The notes below the pieces were generated by a model that had not been told where the DNA came from, searched no databases, and was given only the letters and a program-made list of their open reading frames with translations. A stretch of DNA of 64,000 nucleotides from Pseudomaricurvus sp050633365 (GTDB lineage Bacteria > Pseudomonadota > Gammaproteobacteria > Pseudomonadales > Cellvibrionaceae): NCBI GenBank assembly GCA_050633365.1, contig JBOEGJ010000028.1, forward strand, positions 12,235 to 76,234. Reading direction: 5' to 3'. Both the position numbers and the translations under genes were made by a program. This document shows, piece by piece, positions 43,356 through 51,386 of the stretch. Each line of letters begins with the position of its first letter. Positions within the stretch are counted from its first letter, which is position 1.

Positions 43356-43825
43356 AAATTAATACCAACTCTTGGCACTATCGAGCGATCAATCATCTTG
43401 ATTGGTGGCACCCCAAAAGCTTGTGCCCTTACTTTTGGAAGGCGCTTTTCGCAACTTTAATTCTTCTTCTTTTTGGATGTGTAGGAGGATTCTTTGCAGG
43501 TTGTTATGTCGGCTTTGCCGCTGTCTTCGTTACCAGTATTGCGATCGATGGCCCTAGTGTTTTCTCATTTGGACAGGCTGGAATTGAATCCGTAGTTGTT
43601 CCGATTGGAGCTGCCTTATGGGCGGGAACTCTTTGGATTTGTGGTTTTGCCGCATGGGTTCCCTTCAGGGATTCCGAATACATGAACTCGAACAAGGTGA
43701 GCAAGTGGCTCAGGAAGCGCAAAAAGGAAGAGGCGACACCAAAGCAGAAGAGTCTATTCGTTGCATTCCTGAAGGCGTCACATGACAAGGTTTGTCCGCG
43801 ACTGGATTTTGAAGAGGAGCGCTAG
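43352..43825 (+). CDS. Phage membrane protein
   Basis: 157 residues with two or three hydrophobic helices (about residues 30-65 and 80-105) and a basic C-terminal tail. It starts at an ATGA overlap. Not recognised. Confidence 0.6.
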   Translation: MKINTNSWHYRAINHLDWWHPKSLCPYFWKALFATLILLLFGCVGGFFAGCYVGFAAVFVTSIAIDGPSVFSFGQAGIESVVVPIGAALWAGTLWICGFAAWVPFRDSEYMNSNKVSKWLRKRKKEEATPKQKSLFVAFLKASHDKVCPRLDFEEER

Positions 43826-43866
43826 CTCTCTGTATATCTGATCAGCCAACTAAAGAGACTCTGACA

Positions 43867-44088
43867 ATGACAGATTCGATCTTAAGTAACGACAAGCGCG
43901 AGGAATGGACCTTGAGCGAGATTACGCCAACGGAGTTACGAAAGAAGGAATCTTTAAGGCAAGAAATAGCCAGTCAGATCAAGAACTTTTTGGCGGCCGG
44001 AAATTCGATACAGGTAGTTGAGGTAGGGCGAATTGCGCGGCTTCCGCCTGTCAGCAAATACGATCTATATGAGCATGTATTGGGATGA
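43867..44088 (+). CDS. Small hypothetical phage protein
   Basis: 73 residues, helical and charged; not recognised. Its stop overlaps the next start (ATGA), so it belongs to a chain of coupled small genes. Confidence 0.58.
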   Translation: MTDSILSNDKREEWTLSEITPTELRKKESLRQEIASQIKNFLAAGNSIQVVEVGRIARLPPVSKYDLYEHVLG

Positions 44089-44276
44089 GGGGTACTTGCC
44101 CGCGAAATGTTAGACGAATGGAAAAGGGGCCGGGCGCTTATGTGCTCGAACTTCTTGAGGTTCGCGGCAATGACGATAAGCAGCGTGAAATATTCGACAC
44201 CGTACCTGAATCGATGAAAGTAACGGTCAGGATAATCTACAAAAACGATCTTAGAAAATTGAGGGCCGCGCGATGA
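44085..44276 (+). CDS. Small hypothetical phage protein
   Basis: 63 residues from the coupled ATG (ATGA), or 52 from the Met at 44118. The segment YVLELLEVRGNDDKQREIFDTVPESMKVTVRI suggests a compact alpha/beta fold. Not recognised. Its stop overlaps the next start by ATGA. Confidence 0.55.
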   Translation: MRGTCPRNVRRMEKGPGAYVLELLEVRGNDDKQREIFDTVPESMKVTVRIIYKNDLRKLRAAR

Positions 44277-44377
44277 TTTGGATTTTTGGCTTTGTTACGG
44301 GGATGTTGTTACCGATGCCGGATTGGTGGTGGGTCATGGGCTTATTGATGGCAGCTCTATACGAGATGGGCGAATGA
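44273..44377 (+). CDS. 34-residue membrane microprotein
   Basis: A very short gene with ATGA overlaps at both ends (upstream stop 44274-44276, downstream ninB start at 44374). The product is a single Trp-rich membrane helix with Pro-containing middle (MIWIFGFVTGMLLPMPDWWW). The conserved coupling on both sides argues that it is translated. Confidence 0.6.
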   Translation: MIWIFGFVTGMLLPMPDWWWVMGLLMAALYEMGE

Positions 44378-44844
44378 AGGAGTTCGTAATTAGGGATCGA
44401 GCGTCAATGCGATCAATTATGGTGTTGGTTTGGAATCTTGTTGTGGACTTAATCGAGGGTGGCGCACTTGTTGTAACCGTTGCCCGAGAAAGCAAGAGTC
44501 GCAAGATGGAAAGAAAATACCACGCAATGATTAACGATATTGCAAAGAGTGTATTGATTTTTGGGAAGCATTACCCAGCCGACCACTGGAAAGCCCTTTT
44601 GGTTGATCAATATGAGCAGGAATTGGTGGCACAAGGAGAGCAGCTATCTCACCCAGGTCAAGTCATTAGCAGTATGGATGGCAAGCGCTTTATCACTTTG
44701 AGAGCCAGTACGGTCAAATTCAGAGTTTCTGAAGGTGCTTCCTTTATCGAATATCTCTATGCAGAAGGCACAAACATGGGGGCCGTATGGAGTGAGCCGT
44801 CATTGCGGATTTACGAAGAGTATGCGCTTAAGTGCGCTGCATAA
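44374..44844 (+). CDS. ninB: NinB recombination protein
   Basis: 156 residues, from the ATG coupled to the microprotein stop. Its middle, KYHAMINDIAKSVLIFGKHYPADHWKALLVDQYEQEL, and RASTVKFRVSEGASFIEYLYAEG fit lambda NinB (Orf), a mediator that binds single-stranded DNA and helps recombination start without RecFOR. Confidence 0.87.
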   Translation: MKEFVIRDRASMRSIMVLVWNLVVDLIEGGALVVTVARESKSRKMERKYHAMINDIAKSVLIFGKHYPADHWKALLVDQYEQELVAQGEQLSHPGQVISSMDGKRFITLRASTVKFRVSEGASFIEYLYAEGTNMGAVWSEPSLRIYEEYALKCAA

Positions 44845-44863
44845 CTAAAAGCTGGGGAACATT

Positions 44864-45199
44864 ATGAGTAAAGCAACTATTGAAGTAATCATGGGCAGAA
44901 TCAACGCGGCAACTGAAGAAAGTCAGATTGCTGTATTCACTTGCGGTGAAAGCGGCAAGATGATCGCTGTTTTTGCTAACACCAAAATAACTCAGGACAG
45001 AATAGCTCGCGGCGACTCGAACTACGTTGGATCTTTTCATAAACACAGCGATGTGAAGGGTATACGGTCCGTGCTACGAAAAGCGATGAATGCATCGCAC
45101 CAGTTGTCTCGAATAGCGGCAGAAGAAACTGAAAATGGAAAGGCTCAGTCTGGCGAGCTAGAGGCAGACTATTTATCTAATATTAAGCTGATCGCCTAA
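44864..45199 (+). CDS. Hypothetical protein in nin region
   Basis: 111 residues, soluble, beta-rich start (QIAVFTCGESGKMIAVFANTK) then helical and acidic. Not recognised. Its last base is the first base of ninG. Confidence 0.58.
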   Translation: MSKATIEVIMGRINAATEESQIAVFTCGESGKMIAVFANTKITQDRIARGDSNYVGSFHKHSDVKGIRSVLRKAMNASHQLSRIAAEETENGKAQSGELEADYLSNIKLIA

Positions 45200-45861
45200 T
45201 GCGAAGAACAGCTTTTAAGCCAAAGCGGTCAAAGCAGTGTAAGGCACCAGGCTGCGACAAAATGTTCAAGCCTGGCACGACCACCCAAAAAGCTTGTGGT
45301 GTCACCTGCGCTCTTACAATTGCTCGGCTGGAGCTCAAAAAGAAGACCGAGAAGGATGCGCTCGCCTTAGAGCGCCAGTATCGCAAGGATAAGCGAGACT
45401 ACGATCGAAAGAAGCTCTCATGGCAACACAAGCAGACTCAGCCGGTATTCAACCGAATGAGAAGACTGGAAGAATTGATTTGGTTCTTGGAACGAGATCT
45501 AGAGCCAGAGTGTATTTCATGCGGCAAGAAGAATATGGACTGGTGTTGTGGCCATTTCAAAACCGTAGGAGCTCAGTCGGGGTTGCGCTATGACCCCATT
45601 AATACCTACCTTCAGTGCAACAAATACTGCAACAAAAGTCTCAGTGGCAATATCGAAGGCAACAAAAATACCCGAGGCTACAAGAACGGGCTTGTTGAAA
45701 GATTTGGTACCGAAAGGGCCTCAGAGGTTATTGAATATTGCGAAACCAACACGGCAACCGTGAAGTGGGCATGGCAAGACCTGGAGAAGTTAAGGTCTGA
45801 ATGTGCCGCAAAATGCAGAGTGCTAGAAGACAAATTACAAACCTATATGGCGGCAGCGTAG
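45199..45861 (+). CDS. ninG: NinG (Rap) recombination endonuclease
   Basis: 220 residues. N-terminal zinc finger (CKAPGCDKMFKPGTTTQKACGVTCAL), a basic coiled coil, then the C-terminal half with CISCGKKNMDWCCGHFKTVGA and ECETNTAT-type His/Cys residues. It matches NinG, the lambda Rap Holliday-junction/D-loop endonuclease. It ends directly before the metallophosphoesterase gene. Confidence 0.9.
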   Translation: MRRTAFKPKRSKQCKAPGCDKMFKPGTTTQKACGVTCALTIARLELKKKTEKDALALERQYRKDKRDYDRKKLSWQHKQTQPVFNRMRRLEELIWFLERDLEPECISCGKKNMDWCCGHFKTVGAQSGLRYDPINTYLQCNKYCNKSLSGNIEGNKNTRGYKNGLVERFGTERASEVIEYCETNTATVKWAWQDLEKLRSECAAKCRVLEDKLQTYMAAA

Positions 45862-47031
45862 ATGCTAGACGAAAAACTAAAAGAGTTCGCAACAGAGCGG
45901 CAGAGCGAGTACATCGATGCCGTTAATGAGCTGGGTAGCACAAAAGCGGTCGCTAAGAAATTCAATGTGGGCCAACGATCCGTTAGTAATTCTATCAAGC
46001 TGGTAAAGGAAAAGGCCGCTAGAAAGGGTTTGAGTCCGGATCACGGAATGAACCGCCCAGCTCCTGATGGCTTCTTTCTCCCCAAGACCACAGTTCAAGT
46101 GGGGCCGGACGGAGATGTTGAGCGGGCCTGGCATCGATACGCCATTGATGATGAGCGTCAGCAGGAAATTATCAAAGAGGCTATTGCCGCGCTAGGTGAA
46201 AACCTTCCTCGGCTCAAGCCGGTTAGGCCGCCAAAGCAAGTGAGTAGCGAGCTAGCTAATTGTTACGTTGTAACCGACTACCACTTTGGAATGATGAGTT
46301 GGGGAGAGGAGACGGGCGGCGATTGGGATCTGAGTATCGCCGAAAACTTGCTTGTCGACTGGTTTGCCGCATCAATAGCAATGTCGCCTGATGCAGAAGT
46401 GGGAATATTTGCGCAACTCGGCGACTTTCTTCACTTCGATGGCCTTGAATCTGTTACCCCTACCAATCGTCATGTCCTCGATGCCGATACACGACTACAA
46501 AAGTTGATTCGCGTAGTTATTCGAGTTGTTCGACGTGTTATCGATATGCTGCTTGCTAAACACGCCAAGGTTCATGTCCTGATGGCTGAAGGCAATCACG
46601 ATTTAGCAAGCTCAGCATGGCTTCGCGAATGGCTGGCGGTGATGTACGAAAATGAGCCGAGAATCACTATCGATACAAATCCAGATCCCTACTACTGTTT
46701 CGAGTGGGGAAGGACCAGTCTATTTTTCCATCACGGACACCTCAAGCGACAAGGCAGTATTGATGATGTCTTTGCTGCAAAATTCCGAGAAGTTTTTGGC
46801 CGAACCGAGTTCAGTTATGCCCACAACGGCCACCTTCACCACGACAAGCGCGTCGAAAGCAATCTAATGATTATGGAGCAGCATAGAACGCTGGCTTCGC
46901 CTGATGCACATGCCAGCCGTGGTGGTTGGTTAAGCGGTCGTGACGCAAAAGTCATTACTTATTCAAAATTGCACGGTGAGGTAGCACGTCAGACCCTCAC
47001 GCCTGAAATGGTTAAGGGGAGAGCAGCATGA
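45862..47031 (+). CDS. Calcineurin-like metallophosphoesterase with N-terminal HTH
   Basis: 389 residues. Residues 12-50 have a helix-turn-helix character (GSTKAVAKKFNVGQRSVSNSIKLV). The phosphoesterase domain shows the metal motifs in order: DYHFG, QLGDFLHFDG, AEGNHD, HHGH and HNGHLHH. Phages carry such enzymes near replication genes, with nucleic acids or nucleotides as likely substrates. It follows ninG with no gap and overlaps the next gene by ATGA. Confidence 0.88.
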   Translation: MLDEKLKEFATERQSEYIDAVNELGSTKAVAKKFNVGQRSVSNSIKLVKEKAARKGLSPDHGMNRPAPDGFFLPKTTVQVGPDGDVERAWHRYAIDDERQQEIIKEAIAALGENLPRLKPVRPPKQVSSELANCYVVTDYHFGMMSWGEETGGDWDLSIAENLLVDWFAASIAMSPDAEVGIFAQLGDFLHFDGLESVTPTNRHVLDADTRLQKLIRVVIRVVRRVIDMLLAKHAKVHVLMAEGNHDLASSAWLREWLAVMYENEPRITIDTNPDPYYCFEWGRTSLFFHHGHLKRQGSIDDVFAAKFREVFGRTEFSYAHNGHLHHDKRVESNLMIMEQHRTLASPDAHASRGGWLSGRDAKVITYSKLHGEVARQTLTPEMVKGRAA

Positions 47032-47453
47032 TCATTAAGCGTTGCATGAATTGCAAGCATGAGTGGAGTTCAAAGTTAGAGCAGTGTCCGAAGTGTCTGC
47101 GTACTGACTATGAAGTGTGTGGCGTACGAATCAATAGCGATTCAGTCCGGCTGGCTCAAACTACAGGGTCAAGTTCAACTACTGCCGCCTCGATACTCCG
47201 CAAGGGAGCGGGCCACATTGAAGATCGTGCAGCTTCTAGAGATTGCGCCGAAAGCGGCGAGCGCTCAATGTCCAAAACGGTAAAGGCATTCAATGCTCTA
47301 TACGGCCATGAGCTCACAGAAGAGCAGGGCTGGCAGTTTATGTGCATCCTGAAGAAAGCTAGAGCCAGTCAAGGCGGCTATAACGCCGATGATTATGAAG
47401 ATGACGCGGCTTACGCGGCTTTGGCCGGTGAGTGCGCGGGAGCTCAAGCATGA
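47028..47453 (+). CDS. Zinc-ribbon plus DUF6378-like phage protein
   Basis: 141 residues. The N-terminus has a CXXC zinc ribbon (CMNCKHEWSSKLEQCPKC), a Ser-rich linker follows, and the C-terminal MSKTVKAFNALYGHELTEEQGWQFMCILKKARASQGG with DYEDDAAYAALAGE fits DUF6378, common in phages. Function unknown. Confidence 0.65.
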   Translation: MIIKRCMNCKHEWSSKLEQCPKCLRTDYEVCGVRINSDSVRLAQTTGSSSTTAASILRKGAGHIEDRAASRDCAESGERSMSKTVKAFNALYGHELTEEQGWQFMCILKKARASQGGYNADDYEDDAAYAALAGECAGAQA

Positions 47454-47460
47454 AGCTAAT

Positions 47461-47685
47461 CTACGTTGCTGACTTCTTCATGCAGACACAGCAATCACCT
47501 TCGAAAGATACTCCAGACTCTTCAAAGCAAGCCTGAAGGTGCTTGAGTGTAGATTCACGAGCTGACTCCGTGTTCTTCTCTATGCTTGCCAGAGTGTTCC
47601 TATGAATTCCAGTTCGTTTAGAAATGTCAGTCATAGACCACTGCAGTGCAGCTCTAGCCATTCGTATTTGATGTGAGGTTATCAT
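47461..47685 (-). CDS. XRE-family regulator
   Basis: 74 residues from the ATG at 47685. It is one helix-turn-helix: RMARAALQWSMTDISKRTGIHRNTLASIEKN, plus a Cys-containing tail (GDCCVCMKK). It faces away from the gene at 47833, with two matching inverted repeats between, so it likely autoregulates and controls that neighbour. It is the only minus-strand gene in the late-early region. Confidence 0.8.
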   Translation of the reverse strand: MITSHQIRMARAALQWSMTDISKRTGIHRNTLASIEKNTESARESTLKHLQACFEESGVSFEGDCCVCMKKSAT

Positions 47686-47703
47686 TTCGCAACTATACGC
47701 TAC

Positions 47704-47752
47704 TTGTGCAAAAAGCACAAAATAATGCTTTACAGTCTGTGCATAATGCACA
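47704..47752. promoter_or_regulatory. Two operators (TTGTGC-N5-GCACAA) for the XRE regulator
   Basis: Perfect inverted repeats TTGTGC-AAAAA-GCACAA (47704-47720) and CTGTGC-ATAAT-GCACAA (47737-47753) lie in the divergent promoter region. A TTTACA (47729-47734) with a TAATGT at 47754-47759 could be a rightward promoter covered by the second site. Confidence 0.72.
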
Positions 47753-47832
47753 ATAATGTGCGTAGCGGTGATCGAGAGGGGCTGCAACCCCTCTCTAAAC
47801 ACCTAACCACCCGCAGCATTGGAGTGCTGAAA

Positions 47833-48033
47833 ATGGCTAAAGCGATAGTACCAACACACGGAATTGAAATCGACCTTGATAGCGGGGCTTTGTTATTAAA
47901 AGGCCCAAACCGACTCACCACGCTAGCAGAAATAACGTGGCAAGAGCTAGAGAGCTTGCCTGCAAAGTTGCGCGATCTCGTTAATGTTCATCGAGGCTGG
48001 GATGGCCATGAGACACTTTCAAAAATCGCGTAA
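47833..48033 (+). CDS. Hypothetical protein controlled by XRE operators, next to tnpB insertion
   Basis: 66 residues, with a beta-rich core (HGIEIDLDSGALLLKGPNRLTTLAEITWQELESLPAKLRDL). Not recognised. It ends at the left end of the tnpB element, so its C-terminus may have been altered by the insertion. Confidence 0.5.
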   Translation: MAKAIVPTHGIEIDLDSGALLLKGPNRLTTLAEITWQELESLPAKLRDLVNVHRGWDGHETLSKIA

Positions 48034-49286
48034 ACTTGAGCTAGAAAATACCGTGCTCATTCGCAAGGCTTACAAGTTTCGCCTAGAGCCCACCCTGAAG
48101 CAGATCAATGATTTGCAATCTTGGGTGGGTCAGGCTCGTTTTGTTTGGAATAAAGTCTTGCGAATGAATCTGGATCGGCTGGAGCGTAAACAGAAAATTC
48201 TGTATTACGAAGAAGCATCTTTCTGGCTTACGAGATGGAAACAATCTGAAGAGTATGGATTTCTAAAGGGGGCGTGCTCGCATGCCTTGCAGCAAAAACT
48301 AAAAGATCTTGACAGAGCATTTATAGACGCATTCGACAAGAACCAGCCCTTGATGCGGATGCCTCAGTTTAAGAAAAAGAGTAGGGGTGACAGTTTCCGC
48401 ATTCCGGTAGCCCCAAAGATTGAAAATAATAGAATTAAGCTACCGAAGTTAGAGTGGATGAATTTTCGTAGGTCGCGAGACATTGAGGGCGTCATGAAGA
48501 ATGCCACAGTAACCTACCACGCCGGCCACTGGTACGTGTCTATACAGGTTGAGCAGGCTCTAGAGAGGTCGCCCCATCCAAGCACTACTGTCATCGGAGT
48601 AGATTTAGGCATAAAACGCTTTGCCACATTGTCGGATGGCTCGCACTATGAGCCGTTAAACAGCTTCAAAAAACTACAAACCAAATTAAAAAAGGAGCAG
48701 AGAAAACTCAGTAAGAAAAAGAAGTTTTCGGCTAACTGGGAAAAACAGAAGGCGAGAATATCGAAACTGCACACTAAAATTGCAAATACTCGAAAAGATT
48801 ATCTTCATAAGACTTCCAGCGCGATCAGCAATAGCCACGCAATGATCGTACTGGAAGACTTGAAGGTAAAAAACATGAGTAAATCAGCCAAAGGTAATGC
48901 AGAAAACCACGGTCGAAGCGTGAAAGCCAAAAGCGGCCTAAATCGTTCAATATTGGATCAGGGTTGGTCTGAATTCCGGCGGCAGCTGGAGTACAAGCAG
49001 CTCTGGAAAGGCGGCGACGTTATCGCCGTAAATCCGAGAAACACTAGCCGAAAGTGCCACGTTTGCCAACACATCGACCAATACAATCGTCGCTCACAGT
49101 CTGAATTTTGCTGCACAAAATGTGGCAATGAATTAAATGCAGATGTAAACGCGGCGATCAACATTAGAGAGGCGGGACACGCCTTGCTAGCCTGTGGAGA
49201 GGAAGCGTTAGCGGCCTCTGTGAAGCAGGAACCGACTGCGACCTAGTCGTAGGAATCCTCGAGCTTTAGCTAGGGGAGGGTGTCAA
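48000..49286 (+). mobile_element. IS200/IS605-type element with tnpB only
   Basis: The right end is well marked: an imperfect hairpin (CCTCGAGC with GCTAGGGG-type arms, 49257-49276) then GGAGGGTGTCAA, the usual end of this IS group, finishing at 49286. The left end is not clear, somewhere around 48000-48050. No tnpA transposase is present, so it would need one in trans. Confidence 0.6.
48053..49246 (+). CDS. tnpB: TnpB RNA-guided DNA endonuclease (IS605 family)
   Basis: 397 residues from a GTG at 48053, giving the normal start (LIRKAYKFRLEPT). The RuvC triad is complete: Asp184 in GVDLGIKR, Glu268 in VLEDLKVKNM and Asp364 in NADVNAAINI. The zinc finger CHVC ... CTKC lies before the last Asp. 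TnpB uses a guide RNA from its own 3' end to cut DNA next to a TAM. The complete catalytic residues suggest an active nuclease. Confidence 0.92.
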   Translation: MLIRKAYKFRLEPTLKQINDLQSWVGQARFVWNKVLRMNLDRLERKQKILYYEEASFWLTRWKQSEEYGFLKGACSHALQQKLKDLDRAFIDAFDKNQPLMRMPQFKKKSRGDSFRIPVAPKIENNRIKLPKLEWMNFRRSRDIEGVMKNATVTYHAGHWYVSIQVEQALERSPHPSTTVIGVDLGIKRFATLSDGSHYEPLNSFKKLQTKLKKEQRKLSKKKKFSANWEKQKARISKLHTKIANTRKDYLHKTSSAISNSHAMIVLEDLKVKNMSKSAKGNAENHGRSVKAKSGLNRSILDQGWSEFRRQLEYKQLWKGGDVIAVNPRNTSRKCHVCQHIDQYNRRSQSEFCCTKCGNELNADVNAAINIREAGHALLACGEEALAASVKQEPTAT

Positions 49287-49306
49287 TCCGTAGCACGAGT
49301 CGATAT
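49215..49306 (+). ncRNA. Probable TnpB guide RNA (omega/reRNA) with adjacent guide
   Basis: In IS605 elements the guide RNA scaffold overlaps the tnpB 3' end and IS right end, and the next ~16-20 bases outside the IS serve as guide. Here the right-end hairpin ends at 49286, so the guide would be 49287-49306, phage sequence. The RNA start is not known; the interval is an estimate. Confidence 0.45.
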
Positions 49307-49434
49307 AAACCCTAGCTTAACCGCCGGGGCTTTTTTGTTTCCGTCCCTTTCCTATCCCATTCGTTTGACCCCCTCCCTGATAGTTCCTACGTTAAGTGCT
49401 GACCGCGAAGCGGTAAAACACACCCCTAACTTTG

Positions 49435-49457
49435 GCCCGGTGTTCCGGGCATTTTTT
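49435..49457 (+). terminator. Hairpin with T-run directly before the holin start
   Basis: Stem GCCCGG/CCGGGC (49435-49440 with 49445-49450), then A and six T before the ATG. It is a good intrinsic terminator placed where the holin ribosome site should be, suggesting that late transcription needs antitermination. Confidence 0.65.
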
Positions 49458-49742
49458 ATGGCAAATAACGTAGACAGCGCAGTTACTCTAGGCTCGAAAA
49501 TGACAGGAACGGGTGTTGCCATGAGCTGGTTTGGTGGCGCATGGAGTTGGCTCGCAGTTAACTACCAAGCAATCGGTGCAGTCTGCGCCATTATCGGTGT
49601 GATCATCTCTCTAATTGGTTTGTGGATGAGCAGAAAAAGCTCACAGAAGCGACTCGAAGACGAGCGAAATCAGAGAGAAGAGCATTATCGGCGCATGGAA
49701 GAGGCATTCGGGAGAAAGGTGAATGGCGGTACGCAGCCTTAA
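49458..49742 (+). CDS. Class II-type phage holin
   Basis: 94 residues from the ATG at 49458. Ala/Gly-rich N-terminus (MANNVDSAVTLGSKMTGTGV), two membrane helices (SWFGGAWSWLAVNYQAIGAVCAIIGVIISLIGLW) and a basic tail (RKSSQKRLEDERNQREEHYRR). This layout fits holins found before an endolysin. No ribosome site is visible before the first ATG; Met15 and Met22 are alternative starts. It overlaps the endolysin by 20 bp. Confidence 0.75.
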   Translation: MANNVDSAVTLGSKMTGTGVAMSWFGGAWSWLAVNYQAIGAVCAIIGVIISLIGLWMSRKSSQKRLEDERNQREEHYRRMEEAFGRKVNGGTQP

Positions 49743-50151
49743 TCCTAGAAATATAGATTTTTTGGCAGTTCATTGCTCCGATTCACCTCAAGGCCGAGGA
49801 GATGACGCAGCAGCAATACACCAATGGCATTCAGATCCAAGAAAGGGTTTTGACCTTATTGGTTATCACGCAGTAATTCTAGAGGATGGCCAAATCCAAG
49901 CGGGCCGCCCCGAATATTGTTGCGGTGCGCACTGCCCAAAGATCAACTCCAGGTCACTCGCAGTCTGCCTGATTGGTGACGGCGACTTTACTGAAGAGCA
50001 GTTGATTAGCCTAAGGGAATGGCTGATGCAAAGACTACAGAAATATCCTGAAGCAAAAGTGGTTGGGCACGGCGATATAGATCCAAGAAAGACATGCCCT
50101 AACTTCGATGTTGTCGGGTGGTTCGAATCTATTACTGAGGAATATCCATAG
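49723..50151 (+). CDS. N-acetylmuramoyl-L-alanine amidase endolysin
   Basis: 142 residues of the Amidase_2 (T7-lysozyme-like) fold: FLAVHCSDSPQGRG, GFDLIGYHAVILEDG and the C-terminal VVGHGDIDPRKTCPNFDV, which hold the zinc-binding His residues and Cys. It cuts the bond between MurNAc and L-Ala in peptidoglycan once the holin opens the membrane. Confidence 0.93.
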   Translation: MAVRSLNPRNIDFLAVHCSDSPQGRGDDAAAIHQWHSDPRKGFDLIGYHAVILEDGQIQAGRPEYCCGAHCPKINSRSLAVCLIGDGDFTEEQLISLREWLMQRLQKYPEAKVVGHGDIDPRKTCPNFDVVGWFESITEEYP

Positions 50152-50642
50152 TGCCAAAGTACCAATGTCATAAGACAGTAGACGCAGAGAAGATTGTTTC
50201 GATCGAGGCGGTTGAGGAGTCGGGCCTGCAGATCGCAACTCTCGCCAATGGCGAAACCGCGTCATTGCCAGAGAACCCTAGATACACAGCAGTACCAGGT
50301 GATTATCTTGTCACCTATGCCGATGGCTACCAGTCGGTATCACCCGCAAAAGCTTTTGAGGAAGGTTACAGCTTAAAGGCTCCGCTACCTGACAAGCTAA
50401 CAGCTGAAGACGTTGAAGCGACGATCCAGAAGGAAGAGTACTTCAAGTCGGAAATGCTAACTATCTGTGCACTGACTCTTAAGAATGGATTTAAGGTCAC
50501 CGGTACTTCTGCTTGTGCAAACCCATCAATTTACGATGAACAAAAAGGGCGTGAGTACGCTCGAATCGAGGCGGTGAAAGAAATTTGGCCCATTGAGGGC
50601 TACCTCCTGAAGCAGCGTATGTATGAGCGGGGGGCGGCATGA
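50151..50642 (+). CDS. Gp49-like phage protein with GDYLV domain
   Basis: 163 residues, GTG start sharing one base with the lysin stop. The C-terminal half (VEATIQKEEYFKS...LTICALTLKNGFKVTGTSACANPSIYDEQKGREYARIEAVKEIWPIEGYLL) is the phage Gp49 domain (PF13876 type). The N-terminal half, GDYLVTYADGYQSVSPAKAFEEGY, is repeated in the next gene. Role unknown. Confidence 0.7.
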   Translation: MPKYQCHKTVDAEKIVSIEAVEESGLQIATLANGETASLPENPRYTAVPGDYLVTYADGYQSVSPAKAFEEGYSLKAPLPDKLTAEDVEATIQKEEYFKSEMLTICALTLKNGFKVTGTSACANPSIYDEQKGREYARIEAVKEIWPIEGYLLKQRMYERGAA

Positions 50643-50890
50643 GTCTAATCGTCACTCCAAAACCAGTTGAGTTTGCCGGTGCAATTGAAACCGTTTCGGC
50701 GTCAAGCGAAGAGGTTCTGATTGCCTACCACGAGTCAGACTGGATCAACACAGTCGCACTGTCTGCCGATCAGGTTACCCATTACATGCCTCGCCCCGGT
50801 GATTACCTGGTGGTGTATGAAGATGGCGGCTCGTCGATTGTTCCGCAAGCGACATTTGAAGCGGGCTATTTGGTTGAGGCCATAGAGTGA
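50639..50890 (+). CDS. Small paralogue of the Gp49 N-terminal domain
   Basis: 83 residues. The segment GDYLVVYEDGGSSIVPQATFEAGYLV aligns with the neighbour's N-terminal GDYLVTYADGYQSVSPAKAFEEGYSL. It starts at an ATGA overlap. A tandem duplicated domain of unknown role. Confidence 0.62.
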   Translation: MSLIVTPKPVEFAGAIETVSASSEEVLIAYHESDWINTVALSADQVTHYMPRPGDYLVVYEDGGSSIVPQATFEAGYLVEAIE

Positions 50891-51342
50891 ATATCTTTAA
50901 ACGAATCTTCGCAGGCCCGGAAACCGTTCAAACGATGGTTAAGGCGGGTATCGATTCTGGTGACGCGCTTTTCTATACGAGCGAAGAGAAGGCCCGCGAC
51001 AAGCAGGACGTGCTGGATTGGTATATCAAGTTACTCGACAGCATGGCGCCATACAATCTCGCAATGAGGGTTCTCGCATTTGTAGTAGCGAGCGTGTGGG
51101 CAGTATTGGTGATGCTTAGCGGATCATTTTATGTGGCGGGAGCGTTCGTCTGCGACGTGACTGCTCAAGCTGATTTTATTGAGTCTTGTCGACCCATGCT
51201 TGCCGGAAACTCGCTTTCAACTTTGTTAAGGGAGAGTGTGACTCCGTATTTTGGGCTCGTAATGACTTTCTATTTCGGTGCTGCCGGAGTGAATGGTGCG
51301 ATTCGTACTTATCACGCCGAACGCCAAAAGAATCGCCAGTAA
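50887..51342 (+). CDS. Phage membrane protein, possible accessory holin
   Basis: 151 residues with GTG start at a coupled overlap. Two membrane helices (about 58-85 and 120-138) with an intervening Cys-containing loop (CDVTAQADFIESC). Its place after the endolysin suggests a lysis accessory (holin-like), but no family motif proves it. Confidence 0.55.
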   Translation: MNIFKRIFAGPETVQTMVKAGIDSGDALFYTSEEKARDKQDVLDWYIKLLDSMAPYNLAMRVLAFVVASVWAVLVMLSGSFYVAGAFVCDVTAQADFIESCRPMLAGNSLSTLLRESVTPYFGLVMTFYFGAAGVNGAIRTYHAERQKNRQ

Positions 51343-51386
51343 GCGATAAAACCCCGTAAGGGATCATTAACTTGTGAGGAGAATGT

